Shown here piece after piece: positions 41,679 through 50,661 of a stretch of 64,000 nucleotides of DNA. The first letter of the stretch is position 1, and every line of letters starts with the position of its first letter. The notes beneath the pieces are model-generated. The model was not told where the DNA came from, did not search any database, and saw only the letters and a list, made by a program, of their open reading frames with translations. Both the position numbers and the translations under genes were made by a program. Origin of the DNA: Arthrobacter horti (GTDB lineage Bacteria; Actinomycetota; Actinomycetes; Actinomycetales; Micrococcaceae); NCBI RefSeq assembly GCF_030731045.1, contig NZ_JAVALS010000001.1, forward strand, positions 186,001 to 250,000, given 5' to 3'.

Positions 41679-42635
41679 ATGACAACCGTCCCCGCACGCG
41701 GGGGGCTCCCCGGCGCACGCCGCGCCGGGGGGCCGCGCCCCCGCCCTCACCACACACCGGCCATGCGCCAGGAGAGCCGTTTCGGCTGGATGATGTTCGC
41801 GTTGTCCGGCCTGGCGATCCTGGTTTTCACGGCACTGCCCATCGTGTTCACGCTTCTGTTGTCCTTCTTCACCTGGGACGTGATCACGCCACCGCAGTTC
41901 GTGGGATTCCAGAATTTCCAGAAGCTGGCATCGGATACCGCGGTTATCCACTCCTTCGGCGTCACCGGCCTGCTGGCGGTCCTGATCGTGATCCTCCAGA
42001 TCGTGATCGGCCTCACCATGGCCTTGCTGGTCCAGCAGCGGAAGTCTACCTGGGCGCGGTCCATCTTCCGTACCGCGTTCTTCCTGCCGCTGCTCGTCTC
42101 CGCCGCGTCCATCTCGATCGTGTTCAGCTACCTGTTCGACACCAATTTCGGGGTGGTCAACTACTACTTGCAGCTGATCGGGATCGCCCCGGTGGACTGG
42201 ATGAACTCCCCGGCAGGCGCCACGGCCACCATTGTGATCGTGGCGGTCTGGCAGAAGCTCGGATTCGTCTTCATCCTGTTCGTCGCCGCCCTCGGTTCGC
42301 TCCCGCAGGATGTCCTCGAGGCCGTCTCACTGGACGGCTCGGGCCCCATCAGGACCTTCTTCTCGATCAAGCTGCCACTGATCAGCCCGACGATCTTCTT
42401 CGCCGCGGTGATCGGCATGATCGACGCCATGCAGATCTTCGACCAGCCGTACGTCATGACCAAGGGCGGCCCGGGCGATTCCACCACCACCACGGTGATG
42501 CTCATCTATCGCACGGCCTTCCAGAATATCGACTTCGGCTATGGCTCCGCGATCTCCGTGGTCCTGTTCCTGCTCCTGCTGCTCCTGACCTGGATGCAGT
42601 TCACCGTGTCCCGGAAGTGGGTGTTTTACTCATGA
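41679..42635 (+). CDS. Carbohydrate ABC transporter permease (MalF/UgpA-like)
   Basis: A 318-residue permease with a basic, Pro/Gly-rich N-terminus of about 30 residues and six hydrophobic helices. The EAA motif region reads DVLEAVSLDGSGPIRTFFSIKLPLISPTI, and IFDQPYVMTKGGPGDST is the conserved periplasmic loop of MalF-type permeases. The gene starts 6 bp after the binding-protein stop codon. An internal ATG at 41763 (MRQESRFGW) would remove the unusual leader and is a plausible alternative start. Its stop overlaps the next permease start (ATGA). Confidence 0.9.
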   Translation: MTTVPARGGLPGARRAGGPRPRPHHTPAMRQESRFGWMMFALSGLAILVFTALPIVFTLLLSFFTWDVITPPQFVGFQNFQKLASDTAVIHSFGVTGLLAVLIVILQIVIGLTMALLVQQRKSTWARSIFRTAFFLPLLVSAASISIVFSYLFDTNFGVVNYYLQLIGIAPVDWMNSPAGATATIVIVAVWQKLGFVFILFVAALGSLPQDVLEAVSLDGSGPIRTFFSIKLPLISPTIFFAAVIGMIDAMQIFDQPYVMTKGGPGDSTTTTVMLIYRTAFQNIDFGYGSAISVVLFLLLLLLTWMQFTVSRKWVFYS

Positions 42636-43519
42636 GCACGTCCGCTCCTTCCCGTTCATCCGGCAAGACCCTGGGCAAGGTCACTCTCTCGCCCGGCGGG
42701 CTCCGCCGGGTGTACCGCGGCGCCGGTCTGGTGCTGCTGGTCGTGATCGCCGCGGCCTTCGTCCTTCCGATCCTGTGGACCGTCTCCACCTCGCTCCGAC
42801 TGCCGAACGAGTCGTTCTCCAACCCGCCGTCCTGGCTCCCCACTGATCCGGTGTGGTCCAACTATTCGGCGGTGTTCGAACAGGTCCCCATGCTGACCTT
42901 CTTCATCAACAGTGTGGTGGTCACCGGGCTGATCGTGATCCTCCAGCTGATCACGTCCACCATGAGTGGCTACGCGTTCGCCTTGATCCGCTTCCGGGGC
43001 AAGAACGCCCTGTTCGCCATCGTGCTGGCCACCATGATGGTGCCTGCGCAGACCACGATCATCCCGGTGTTCATCCTGATCCGGTACATGGGGTTGTCGG
43101 ACAACCTCGGAGCACTGGTGATTCCCGCGATCGGTGGGGCCTTCGGCACGTTCCTCATGCGCCAGTACTTCCTGCAGATGCCTGCCGAGCTCGCTGAAGC
43201 AGGCAGGGTCGACGGCGCCGGACACTTCCAGATCTTCTCCAAGCTCTACGTGCCGATCGCGCTACCGCCCATGGCGACGCTGGCGGTGCTGAACTTCTCG
43301 GGGTACTGGAACGAGTTCTTCCGGCCGCTGATCTTCCTTCAGTCCACCAACAATTTCACCCTTCCAGTAGGGCTGGTCTCGCTGCAAGGCAACTTCGGCA
43401 CCGGCAGCATCTCCGTGGTGCTTGCCGGCGTCGTGATCGCTCTGATCCCCAGCGTGGCAATCTTCCTCCTGGCCCAGCGGTATTTCGTCGAGGGCATCAC
43501 CGCAGGGTCCTTCCGATGA
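42632..43519 (+). CDS. Carbohydrate ABC transporter permease (MalG-like)
   Basis: A 295-residue permease with six helices. Helix 1 is GAGLVLLVVIAAAFVLPILW, and the MalG-type motifs include LPNESFSNPPSWLPTDPVWS, the EAA loop ELAEAGRVDGAGHFQIFSKL and the C-terminal LLAQRYFVEGITAGSFR. It overlaps its neighbours by 4 bp at each end (ATGA junctions), implying tight translational coupling. The ATPase needed by this importer is not in the operon. As in many actinobacterial CUT1 systems, a shared MsiK-type ATPase elsewhere in the genome probably serves it. Confidence 0.92.
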   Translation: MSTSAPSRSSGKTLGKVTLSPGGLRRVYRGAGLVLLVVIAAAFVLPILWTVSTSLRLPNESFSNPPSWLPTDPVWSNYSAVFEQVPMLTFFINSVVVTGLIVILQLITSTMSGYAFALIRFRGKNALFAIVLATMMVPAQTTIIPVFILIRYMGLSDNLGALVIPAIGGAFGTFLMRQYFLQMPAELAEAGRVDGAGHFQIFSKLYVPIALPPMATLAVLNFSGYWNEFFRPLIFLQSTNNFTLPVGLVSLQGNFGTGSISVVLAGVVIALIPSVAIFLLAQRYFVEGITAGSFR

Positions 43520-45066
43520 GCACCACCACGACCGAAAGGCGATCAATGACCGTCTCCCAGGAATCCGGGGCCGAGCCGTTCGCCGCTGAGGCGTTCCGGC
43601 CGCTGATCCACTACACGGCCGCGGACCGGTGGATCAACGATCCCAACGGACTGGTTCACCACGGCGGGCTTTACCATCTCTTCTTCCAGTACAACCCGTA
43701 CGGCACCGACCATGGATTCATGTCCTGGGGGCACGCGGTCTCCCCGGACCTGGTCCGGTGGGAGGACCGTCCGGTGGCCATCCTGTGTGATGAGGACGAA
43801 CAGATCTTCTCCGGAAGCGCGGTGGTGGATTCCGGCAACTCAGCGGGGTTCGGGCCGGACGGCAGTTCACCTCTGGTGGCCGTGTACACCAGCCACTACA
43901 GCGATTCTTCGCCGTACCCGAAGACCCAGGCGCAGTCCCTGGCTTACAGTCTGGACGGTGGTGAGAGCTGGACGAAGCATCACGGGAATCCGGTGCTGAA
44001 CCGCGGCTCCTCCGACTTCCGCGACCCGAAGGTGTTCCGCTATCAGGGACCGGCAGGGGAGTACTGGGTCATGGTGGCCGTGGAGGCGGTGGACCGCAAG
44101 GTGGTCCTTTACCGTTCGCTTGACCTGAAGGACTGGACGTACCTGAGCGAGTTCACCTCCACCGAAGTGGTGGGGCAGATCTGGGAGTGTCCCGATCTGT
44201 TCCCCCTGGCGCTGGACGGGGACCCGGATGAGGTCCGCTGGGTGCTGGTGGTCAGCTTCAACCAGGAGGAAGGGAACGGGGGCTCGAAGGGCATCTACTT
44301 CATCGGGGACTTCGACGGGACCCGGTTCACCTCCGCCGCTGCGGAGAATGCCCGGCAGGCTGAGTGGGAGTGGCTGGACCATGGCCGCGACTATTATGCG
44401 GCGGTGTCGTTCAATGACGCCCCGGAGGGCCGGCGGATCATGATCGGCTGGATGAACAACTGGGAGTATGCCAAAGACCTCCCGACCAATCCCTGGCGCG
44501 GTTCGATGTCCGTGGCACGGGACCTCAGCCTCCACCGTGAGCAGGGGCGCCTTGTCCTGCGGCAACGGCCGGCCGCCCTGCCGGACTCGGCGGGAATCGC
44601 GGTGGAGGTGCCGCCTCTGGCCGTTCTGGAAGGATGCCGGTCCCTGCCGGCGCTGCCGTCCGGCCAGGCGGCTCGACTCGAGGTGCGTCTGGTCCGTGAG
44701 CTCGCGTCCGAAATGGGCCTGGTCCTCAGGGCGGGCGAAGGGGAGGAGACCGTCCTCGGCTACGACGTGGAGACGGAGGAACTCTTCCTGGACCGCCGGT
44801 GGGCCGGCGGTGGGGACCTGGGCCCCTTCTTCGCATCCAGGGAGTCGGCGCCGCTGACGCTCGACGACGGCGGGCTGGGACTCACGGTGATCCTCGACGC
44901 CGGCTCGGTGGAGGTCTTCGCCGGCGACGGCCGGTGTGTCATCACCGATCAGATCTTCTCTCGCGACGAGAGCGTCGGTCTGTACGCCTACGCGAAGGGC
45001 GGCTCCGCCAGGATTGAGGGCTTCTCGCTGACCCCCTTGGCGGCCGCACCGGTCATTCGCCGCTGA
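43516..45066 (+). CDS. GH32 beta-fructosidase (sucrose/levan/fructo-oligosaccharide hydrolase)
   Basis: A 516-residue glycoside hydrolase family 32 enzyme. The five-bladed propeller carries the nucleophile Asp42 in RWINDPNG, the transition-state Asp in DFRDPKVF, and the acid/base Glu in WECPDLFPL. SWGHAVSPDLVRWED and QIFSGSAVVD are further GH32 marks, and the C-terminal beta-sandwich begins about residue 370. There is no signal peptide, so hydrolysis occurs inside the cell after import by the upstream ABC system. Substrates should be sucrose, kestose-type or levan oligomers, yielding fructose. It overlaps the permease by 4 bp and ends the operon. Confidence 0.92.
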   Translation: MSTTTTERRSMTVSQESGAEPFAAEAFRPLIHYTAADRWINDPNGLVHHGGLYHLFFQYNPYGTDHGFMSWGHAVSPDLVRWEDRPVAILCDEDEQIFSGSAVVDSGNSAGFGPDGSSPLVAVYTSHYSDSSPYPKTQAQSLAYSLDGGESWTKHHGNPVLNRGSSDFRDPKVFRYQGPAGEYWVMVAVEAVDRKVVLYRSLDLKDWTYLSEFTSTEVVGQIWECPDLFPLALDGDPDEVRWVLVVSFNQEEGNGGSKGIYFIGDFDGTRFTSAAAENARQAEWEWLDHGRDYYAAVSFNDAPEGRRIMIGWMNNWEYAKDLPTNPWRGSMSVARDLSLHREQGRLVLRQRPAALPDSAGIAVEVPPLAVLEGCRSLPALPSGQAARLEVRLVRELASEMGLVLRAGEGEETVLGYDVETEELFLDRRWAGGGDLGPFFASRESAPLTLDDGGLGLTVILDAGSVEVFAGDGRCVITDQIFSRDESVGLYAYAKGGSARIEGFSLTPLAAAPVIRR

Positions 45067-45072
45067 CGTGAT

Positions 45073-45114
45073 CCTTGCGGGGGTTCGCGACCTTCCACGC
45101 CAATCCCCGCAAGG
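45073..45114 (+). terminator. Hairpin after the GH32 gene
   Basis: CCTTGCGGGG and CCCCGCAAGG pair perfectly across a 22-nt loop, 6 bp after the stop codon. There is no T tract and the loop is long, so activity is less certain. Confidence 0.5.
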
Positions 45115-45139
45115 AGAGCAGGCCGGCCCGCGCACCTGC

Positions 45140-45427
45140 TCAGGCTTTGGGATTCCTGCGCGTCGCCTTCAGGTAGAGGCCCATGAGCCGGGGCACCACC
45201 ACATAGACCGCGAGAGGCACCACGATGACCGTCAGGCCCAGCGCACGGAGCACCGGGTGCCATGACGCCATCACCGGGCCGAGACCCCAAAGACCCAGGG
45301 CCACCATGGGGAAGATGGCCAGCCACGTGACCAGGGCCCGTTCGTGGACGCTTGGCGGGGTGGGTCCCGTCGGCGTCGGGGTCTGGGCGGGTGCCGCGTC
45401 ATGAACGAGTGAATCGGTGGGCGTCAT
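45140..45427 (-). CDS. Small two-helix membrane protein, ABM-associated tail-like
   Basis: About 95 residues. After a Pro/Thr-rich head come two hydrophobic segments (ALVTWLAIFPMVALGLWGLG and ALGLTVIVVPLAVYVVVPRL) and a basic end (KATRRNPKA). The TWLAIFP...LGP...LRxLxLTxxxVPLxxYxVxPRL pattern resembles the membrane tail found on fused antibiotic-monooxygenase-like proteins, here as a stand-alone gene. The start is ATG 45427; ATG 45454, nine codons earlier, cannot be excluded. It has no obvious operon partner and its function is unknown. Confidence 0.6.
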   Translation of the reverse strand: MTPTDSLVHDAAPAQTPTPTGPTPPSVHERALVTWLAIFPMVALGLWGLGPVMASWHPVLRALGLTVIVVPLAVYVVVPRLMGLYLKATRRNPKA

Positions 45428-45475
45428 GACCGGTCCAACAGCCATGACGCCCAACGCATTCCTCGTACTCGCGGA

Positions 45476-46507
45476 TCAGACGGCCAGTGGTGCGGCCGCG
45501 GACACCAGGCTGAACAGGTCCTTCGGGTTCTCCGGGGAGGCGATCAGGTCGATCTCCTGGAAGAAGTCCGTGCCGTCCACGGCGTCCCGGACGTACCGCA
45601 GGGCGGAGAAGTCCTCCACGGCGAAGCCCACGGAATCGAAGATGGTGATCTGTTCCGGGGAGGTGCGTCCGGCCGCGGTGCCGTTCAGCACCTTCCAGAA
45701 CTCGGTGACCGGGAAGTCCTCCGGCATCTGCTGGATCTCACCCTCGATCCGGGTCTGCGGCGGGAACTCCACGAACACCTCGCCGAGGTTCAGGATCTCC
45801 GCATCCAGTTCGGTCTTGCCGGGACAGTCGCCGCCGATCGCGTTCAGGTGCACGCCCGGCCGGATGAGATCGGCTGTGAGGATGGTGGCGTTGGCCTTGT
45901 CCGCCGTGCAGGTGGTCACGACGTCGGCGCCGTCCACGCATTCGGCAGCGGAGCCGGTGATCTCGATCGTGAAGCCGAGCGGCTCCAGGTTCCGGACCAG
46001 CTTCTCCATGGCCGCGGGGTCCGTGTCCCAGATCCGCAGCGAATCGATGCCGAGGGCGGCGCGGAACGCCAGTGCCTGGAACTCGGACTGCGTGCCGCAG
46101 CCGATCAGGGCCAGGGTCTGCGAGTCCTTCCTGGCCAGCTGCTTCGCCACCATGGCCGACGTCGCGGCCGTGCGCAGCGCGGTGAGGACGGTCATCTCGG
46201 CGAGGAAGGTCGGGTAGCCGTTGTGCACATCGGCGAGCATGCCGAACGCCGTGACGGTCTGGTAGCCGCGAACCGGATTGGAGGGGTGGCCGTTGACGTA
46301 TTTGAAGCCGTACTCCTCCTCGGTGCTGGTGGGCATCAGCTCGATGACGCCGAAGGAGGTGTGGCTGGCCACGCGCGGCGTCTTGTCGAAGGACTCCCAG
46401 CGGCGGAAGTCCTCCTCGAGATAGCCGATCATGCCGGTGATGATGTCCTCGACGCCGCGATCGGCGGCCCAGCGGACCATGGTACGGACGTCGACAAAGC
46501 GTGCCAT
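45476..46507 (-). CDS. ocd: Ornithine cyclodeaminase family protein
   Basis: A 343-residue member of the ornithine cyclodeaminase/mu-crystallin family. The N-terminal substrate domain has ASHTSFGVIELMPTST and EYGFKYVNGHPSNP, with the substrate-binding Lys69 in FKYVNGHP. The NAD domain has LALIGCGTQSEFQALAFR, and later DVVTTCTADK and LNAIGGDCPGKTELD. Full-length 340-residue members with this N-terminus convert L-ornithine to L-proline and ammonia. AAGGAG lies nine bases before the ATG. An Lrp/AsnC regulator gene lies 197 bp upstream on the same strand and probably controls it. Lysine cyclodeaminase or dehydrogenase activity is an alternative. Confidence 0.88.
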   Translation of the reverse strand: MARFVDVRTMVRWAADRGVEDIITGMIGYLEEDFRRWESFDKTPRVASHTSFGVIELMPTSTEEEYGFKYVNGHPSNPVRGYQTVTAFGMLADVHNGYPTFLAEMTVLTALRTAATSAMVAKQLARKDSQTLALIGCGTQSEFQALAFRAALGIDSLRIWDTDPAAMEKLVRNLEPLGFTIEITGSAAECVDGADVVTTCTADKANATILTADLIRPGVHLNAIGGDCPGKTELDAEILNLGEVFVEFPPQTRIEGEIQQMPEDFPVTEFWKVLNGTAAGRTSPEQITIFDSVGFAVEDFSALRYVRDAVDGTDFFQEIDLIASPENPKDLFSLVSAAAPLAV

Positions 46508-46704
46508 CGTGGGGAGTCTCCTTGAATCGGTGTAGGGGGTTCCACCAGCTTAGGAATCGTCGATATGCACCCACAATGGACGTTCCATGCGATTTTCATC
46601 CAATAACTATGCAGAACGACGAAGGCATCTGGTCACTGTGCGCAATACCCGTTTCGGGGCCCGCGGCGCGGCCGGGTCGGCGCCACGGGGTCAGCGCCAC
46701 CGGT

Positions 46705-47136
46705 TCAGCGCAGCGCGGAGCTGAGCAGCAGGCTCGTCTCACTGTTGATGATCCCGTCGATGCCCCGGATCCGCCCGAGCACGCCGTCGAAGGCGCCCAG
46801 GCTTTCCGCGCGGAGCTCGGCGACCAGGTCCCAGCGGCCGTTGGTGGTGTGCAGCGAGAGGATCTCCGGGAAGCCGCGCAGCTGCGCGATCACCTTGTCC
46901 GCCGACTTCCCCTCCACCTCGATGAGGGTGACCGCCCGAATGGTGAGGGGGTCGGCGTCGTCGCGCACGCGGGCCGTGAAGCCGATGATCACGCCCGAGG
47001 CGACCAGGCGGTCGATCCGGCTGCTGACCGTGGTGCGGGTGACGCCCAGTCTCCGGGCCAGGCTCGCCACGGATTCGCGTCCGTCCTCCCGGAGCGCGGA
47101 GAGGAGTCGTCGGTCCAGATCGGTGAGGCTCGCCAT
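46705..47136 (-). CDS. Lrp/AsnC-family transcriptional regulator
   Basis: A 143-residue Lrp protein. The N-terminal HTH is LTDLDRRLLSALREDGRESV followed by ASLARRLGVTRTTVSSRIDR (residues about 4-43). The RAM effector domain contains GFTARVRDDADPLTIRAVTLI, FPEILSLHTTNGRWDLVAEL and the final GIINSETSLLLSSALR. The length fits the family. Such regulators often sit beside the amino-acid catabolic gene they activate, here the ornithine cyclodeaminase. It could also respond to another amino acid. Confidence 0.9.
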   Translation of the reverse strand: MASLTDLDRRLLSALREDGRESVASLARRLGVTRTTVSSRIDRLVASGVIIGFTARVRDDADPLTIRAVTLIEVEGKSADKVIAQLRGFPEILSLHTTNGRWDLVAELRAESLGAFDGVLGRIRGIDGIINSETSLLLSSALR

Positions 47137-47159
47137 GAACCTCAATGCTAGTGGGAGTC

Positions 47160-47570
47160 TCAGGCCATCGCCGGGGCGGTGCGTGGACGCCTCGCCCGGC
47201 CGAGCCACAGGGCGGCCAGCCAGGCGACGGCGAAGTCCGCCGCCGCGATGCCGAGCGCCATGGCGCTGTGGCCCGCAGATGCGGCCGTGATGGCCGGGCC
47301 GGTGGCGTGATGCGCGTGGTCCATCAGGGTCACCGGCCCCAGGGCCATCCCCACGTGGACCAGCGCCATCACCAGCGACATGACCGTCAGCATGCGGGCG
47401 GAGTGCGCCGTCGGCCGGCGCCACATGCCCCACGCGCACGGTGCGCACGCGGCGATCATGACGACGGCGGCGACAGCCATCCACGCGCCGTCGGCCACCA
47501 TGCTCAGATGGGCGGCCATGCCGGCGACGGCCGCCAGCGCGACGCAGCGCGCCGGCAGCCGTGCGCTCAT
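47160..47570 (-). CDS. Four-helix membrane protein (DUF5134-like)
   Basis: A 136-residue protein with four hydrophobic segments (CVALAAVAGMAAHLSMVADG, AWMAVAAVVMIAACAPCAW, MSLVMALVHVGMALGPVTLM, MALGIAAADFAVAWLAALWL). It is unusually rich in His and Met (MDHAHHATG, AAHLSMV), a composition seen in DUF5134 proteins and some copper-binding membrane proteins. The start at 47570 lies 2 bp after the aldehyde dehydrogenase stop codon, so it is probably its operon partner. Metal binding is a speculation from composition only. Confidence 0.55.
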   Translation of the reverse strand: MSARLPARCVALAAVAGMAAHLSMVADGAWMAVAAVVMIAACAPCAWGMWRRPTAHSARMLTVMSLVMALVHVGMALGPVTLMDHAHHATGPAITAASAGHSAMALGIAAADFAVAWLAALWLGRARRPRTAPAMA

Positions 47571-47572
47571 GC

Positions 47573-48994
47573 TCAGACCCCCTTGATGACCTGCGGCTGG
47601 CCGAGGTGCTTGAGGCCCTCCGCACCGAACTCCAGGCCGTAGCCGGACTGCTTGGCCCCGCCGAAGGGGACTCGCGGGTCGATGGCGCCGTGTTCGTTGA
47701 TCCAGACCGTGCCGGCCTGCAGCAGGGCCGCGACCTCGCGGGCCCGGGCCGTGTCGCTGGACCAGACGGAGGCGCCGAGCCCCACCTCCAGGCCGTTGGC
47801 CTTCGCCACAGCCTCCTCGACGGTGGAGTACCGGATGATCGGCAGGGCCGGCCCGAACTGCTCCTCCGCCACGAGGGGGTTGGTGTCGTCGATATCCGCC
47901 ACGAGCGTGGCCGGGTAGAAGTAGCCGGGCTGATCCGCCTCGGGGTTCCCGCCCAGCAGGACCCGGGCGCCGGAGGCCTTGGCAGACTCCACCAGGCGGG
48001 AGACGATGTCGAACTGGGCCTTGTTCTGCAGCGGGCCGAGGACATTGTTCTCGTCGAGGCCCACACCCATGGGGACGGCCGCTGCATAGGCGGTCAGGGC
48101 GTCGCAGACGGCGTCGTAGATGTCCTCGTGCACGTAGAGGCGCTTGAGCGCCGCGCACGTCTGGCCGGTGTTGATGAAGGCGCCCCAGAAGAGACCCTCC
48201 GCGATCGCGGCCGGATCGGCGTCCGGCAGGACGATGCCGGCGTCGTTCCCTCCGAGCTCCAGCGTGAGGCGCTTGACCGTGTCCGCGGAGGAGCGGATGA
48301 TCGCCTTGCCTGTGGCAGTGGAGCCCGTGAACATGACCTTGCCGATGGCGGGGTGGGAAGCCAGCGCCTCCCCGACGTCGCGGCCACCGGAGACCACCGT
48401 CAGCAGTCCTTCCGGGATGGCCTGGTTCATGACCTCGGCCAGGGCCAGGACGCTCAGCGGGGTGTACTCGCTGGGTTTGACCACGATCGCGTTGCCCATG
48501 CGCAGGGCCGGGGCGATCTGCCAGATGGAGATCATCATGGGCCAGTTCCACGGGCCGATGGCGCCCACGACGCCGATGGGCCGGTAGCTCAGTTCGGCGT
48601 AGGTGGTGCCGTCGTCCACCAGGACCTCCGGCTCCAGCGGGGTGTCCGCGGTGGCGCGCAGCCAGGCGACGCACGCGCCGACCTCGAAGCGGGCATTGGG
48701 GCCGTTGAGCGGCTTGCCCTGCTCGCGGGACAGGAGGCGGGCGAGTTCCTCAGCATTGGCCTCGATCGCGTCGGCGGCCCGGTGGAGCGCGGCGCTGCGC
48801 TCGCCGTGACCGGCGGCGGCCCAGGCCGGCTGAGCGGCCCGTGCGGCGCTGATGGCCGACTCAAGATCCGCGACGTCGTGGACCGGGGCGGTGCCGACCA
48901 CCTCGCCGGTGGCCGGATCGAGGATCTCACGGCCGGCGGCGTTGCCGGACGGTGCGATCGCTTCGAGCAGGGTGCGTGTCTGGGTGGTGTCCAT
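47573..48994 (-). CDS. Aldehyde dehydrogenase, possibly phenylacetaldehyde/aminoaldehyde type
   Basis: A 473-residue NAD(P)-dependent aldehyde dehydrogenase. Key elements are GAIGPWNWPMMISIWQIAPA, IVVKPSEYTP with the cofactor lysine, VMFTGSTATGKAI, catalytic Glu in LTLELGGNDAG, catalytic Cys in NTGQTCAALKR, and EEQFGPALPI. Its own operon is separated by only about 60 bp from an AraC regulator of FeaR type. A copper amine oxidase lies further on at 50.7 kb. That layout parallels E. coli feaB-feaR-tynA, so the substrate is probably the aldehyde released from phenethylamine, tyramine or a similar amine. The assignment to a particular aldehyde is inference. Confidence 0.82.
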   Translation of the reverse strand: MDTTQTRTLLEAIAPSGNAAGREILDPATGEVVGTAPVHDVADLESAISAARAAQPAWAAAGHGERSAALHRAADAIEANAEELARLLSREQGKPLNGPNARFEVGACVAWLRATADTPLEPEVLVDDGTTYAELSYRPIGVVGAIGPWNWPMMISIWQIAPALRMGNAIVVKPSEYTPLSVLALAEVMNQAIPEGLLTVVSGGRDVGEALASHPAIGKVMFTGSTATGKAIIRSSADTVKRLTLELGGNDAGIVLPDADPAAIAEGLFWGAFINTGQTCAALKRLYVHEDIYDAVCDALTAYAAAVPMGVGLDENNVLGPLQNKAQFDIVSRLVESAKASGARVLLGGNPEADQPGYFYPATLVADIDDTNPLVAEEQFGPALPIIRYSTVEEAVAKANGLEVGLGASVWSSDTARAREVAALLQAGTVWINEHGAIDPRVPFGGAKQSGYGLEFGAEGLKHLGQPQVIKGV

Positions 48995-49057
48995 GTGACC
49001 TCCGTCTCAAGGGATTTCCTCCACCGTAGGCGGCCGGGCATGCCCAGGGCTGTGCTG

Positions 49058-50035
49058 TCAGCGCACCGGGCTTGACTCCCCGCGCGCCGTTGCGCGGCAG
49101 CCGCTGGGAGACTGGCCGTAGGCGGCGCGGAACACCCGGCTGAAGTGGGCGGAGTCCAGGAACCCCCAGCGCGTGGCGATCGCGGTCACCGGCCTGCTCG
49201 CCAGCACGGGGTCCTGAAGATCGGCCCGGCAGTGCTCCAGGCGCCGTTGCCGGATGGAGGTGGCCACCGTGGTGCCGATCTCTTTGAACAGCTCATGAAG
49301 GTGCCGCGTGGAGATGTAGTGGGCCGCGGCGATCGAACCGGGGCTCAGTTCCGGATCTCCCAGGTGGTCCTCAATGTAGGCCTGGACCTGGGAGAGCAGG
49401 AGCTGGTGCGGATCCAGGCCGGTGGCAGGCCGCTGGTCCAGCTCCTCATGGAAGAGCGTGGTGACCAGTCCCAGCGCATTGCGGATCAGGCGGATCCCGT
49501 TGGGGCGTTCCAGAGACTCGAGCTGAGCGGCCAGCTGGACCAGGAAGGGGCTGACGAGCGCTCCGAGGCCGCGGGTGCCGTCGATGGTGGTGGCCGTGAT
49601 CTGTTTGAGCGCCTCGGCCGGGAGGTCCAGCGCGGTCTGCGGGAACATGAGGATCAGGGTGCGGAAGTCGCCGTCGTGGGCGATCGTGTACGGGCGGTCC
49701 GTGGCGTAGATGGCCAGATCGCCCGGCCGCAGCACGGCCTCCCGGCCGTCCTGCATCAGCAGCCCCGTACCGTGCATCTGGATCCCCAGCTTGAAGTACG
49801 CCTCCGCGGACGCGGCCACCAGCCGGTCCGTCCGGTGGACCGCGTGCCCGCTCGCGGCGACGTCGATCACGCTGAGGTCCGGCGCGGTGACGTGCAGACC
49901 GCGCAGGGAGCCGTGGAAGTCCCCGCGCACGGTGGAGGAGACGTCGAGCGGGACGAAGGACTGCGACGTCGCGCGCCGCCAGCTGTCCGCATCGGCGACG
50001 TTGATGGTCTGCAGTCCGGTGGAGGCGGTCAGCAT
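49058..50035 (-). CDS. AraC-family regulator with AraC_binding_2 domain (FeaR-like)
   Basis: A 325-residue regulator. Residues about 20-200 form the cupin-like AraC_binding_2 domain (SFVPLDVSSTVRGDFHGSLR, LRPGDLAIYATDRPYTIAHD). The C-terminal 100 residues hold the two AraC helix-turn-helices (SPGSIAAAHYISTRHLHELF, then AIATRWGFLDSAHFSRVFRA and YGQSPSGCR). This architecture is that of FeaR, the activator of aromatic amine oxidation. AAGGA lies seven bases before ATG 50035. The first 7 bp of the gene overlap the 3' end of the TetR gene, so both are on one transcript, facing the amine oxidase gene. Confidence 0.87.
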   Translation of the reverse strand: MLTASTGLQTINVADADSWRRATSQSFVPLDVSSTVRGDFHGSLRGLHVTAPDLSVIDVAASGHAVHRTDRLVAASAEAYFKLGIQMHGTGLLMQDGREAVLRPGDLAIYATDRPYTIAHDGDFRTLILMFPQTALDLPAEALKQITATTIDGTRGLGALVSPFLVQLAAQLESLERPNGIRLIRNALGLVTTLFHEELDQRPATGLDPHQLLLSQVQAYIEDHLGDPELSPGSIAAAHYISTRHLHELFKEIGTTVATSIRQRRLEHCRADLQDPVLASRPVTAIATRWGFLDSAHFSRVFRAAYGQSPSGCRATARGESSPVR

Positions 50036-50622
50036 GGGCGTCCTTCTTTCACCAGGGCCTCCAGGAGGAGGTCGAGCTGTTCGACGAGCTGGGCGGGGGA
50101 GTGATGCGTGGGGGAGAAGACTGCGGTGATCTGGGTGCCCAGGACGTGGCTCATGAGGGTGCCCACCGCCACCTGGATCTCCTGCTCGCCGCTCATGCCG
50201 GCGCCGTCCAGCAGTGCGGCGAGGCCGGTCCGCCACTGTTCCATGGCGCTGTCATGGGCCGCGGTCTTGGCGGGATCGTTGAGGGCCTTCTGCCAGAACG
50301 CGATGGCGACGCGTGCCTCTTGCAGCCGCTCCTCGTCCAGGGGGAGGATCTCGTGGCAGTAGGCGCGCACGGCGGCCAGGCCGGAGCGCCCGTGGACCGA
50401 GGCCTCCATGCGTTCATTGGTGCGCTGGAAGATGTGCTCGAAGGCGAAGTCCAGGAGCCGTTCCTTGGTGGGGAAGTAGGGCTTGAGGGCGCCGTTGGCG
50501 AAGCCGGCCTCCGCGGCGATGTCCCGCATGGTGGCGCCGTCGATGCCGCGGGACGCGATGATCCGCCAGGTGGCGTCCACGAGTTCGATCCTGCGGCGGT
50601 CGTGATCGACGATCTTGGGCAA
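50029..50622 (-). CDS. TetR-family regulator of the amine oxidase locus
   Basis: A 197-residue TetR protein. The HTH lies at residues about 27-52 (GATMRDIAAEAGFANGALKP, then YFPTKERLLDFAFEHIF). The C-terminal domain, with RVAIAFWQKALNDPAKTA, is BetI-like. It is divergent from the copper amine oxidase with 112 bp between starts that contain two small inverted repeats. It overlaps the downstream AraC gene by 7 bp. It likely represses the amine oxidase and permease, while the AraC protein activates the same pathway. Confidence 0.87.
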   Translation of the reverse strand: MPKIVDHDRRRIELVDATWRIIASRGIDGATMRDIAAEAGFANGALKPYFPTKERLLDFAFEHIFQRTNERMEASVHGRSGLAAVRAYCHEILPLDEERLQEARVAIAFWQKALNDPAKTAAHDSAMEQWRTGLAALLDGAGMSGEQEIQVAVGTLMSHVLGTQITAVFSPTHHSPAQLVEQLDLLLEALVKEGRPC

Positions 50623-50661
50623 GTGTCCTCCGGCGGCATCTTTTCTGCGGTTCTTTTTTCT

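Noticed and set aside
41279-43519. A 746-residue permease fusion
   Set aside because: The N-terminal portion is out-of-frame reading of the binding protein and first permease; the ATGA junction at 42632 gives the true start.
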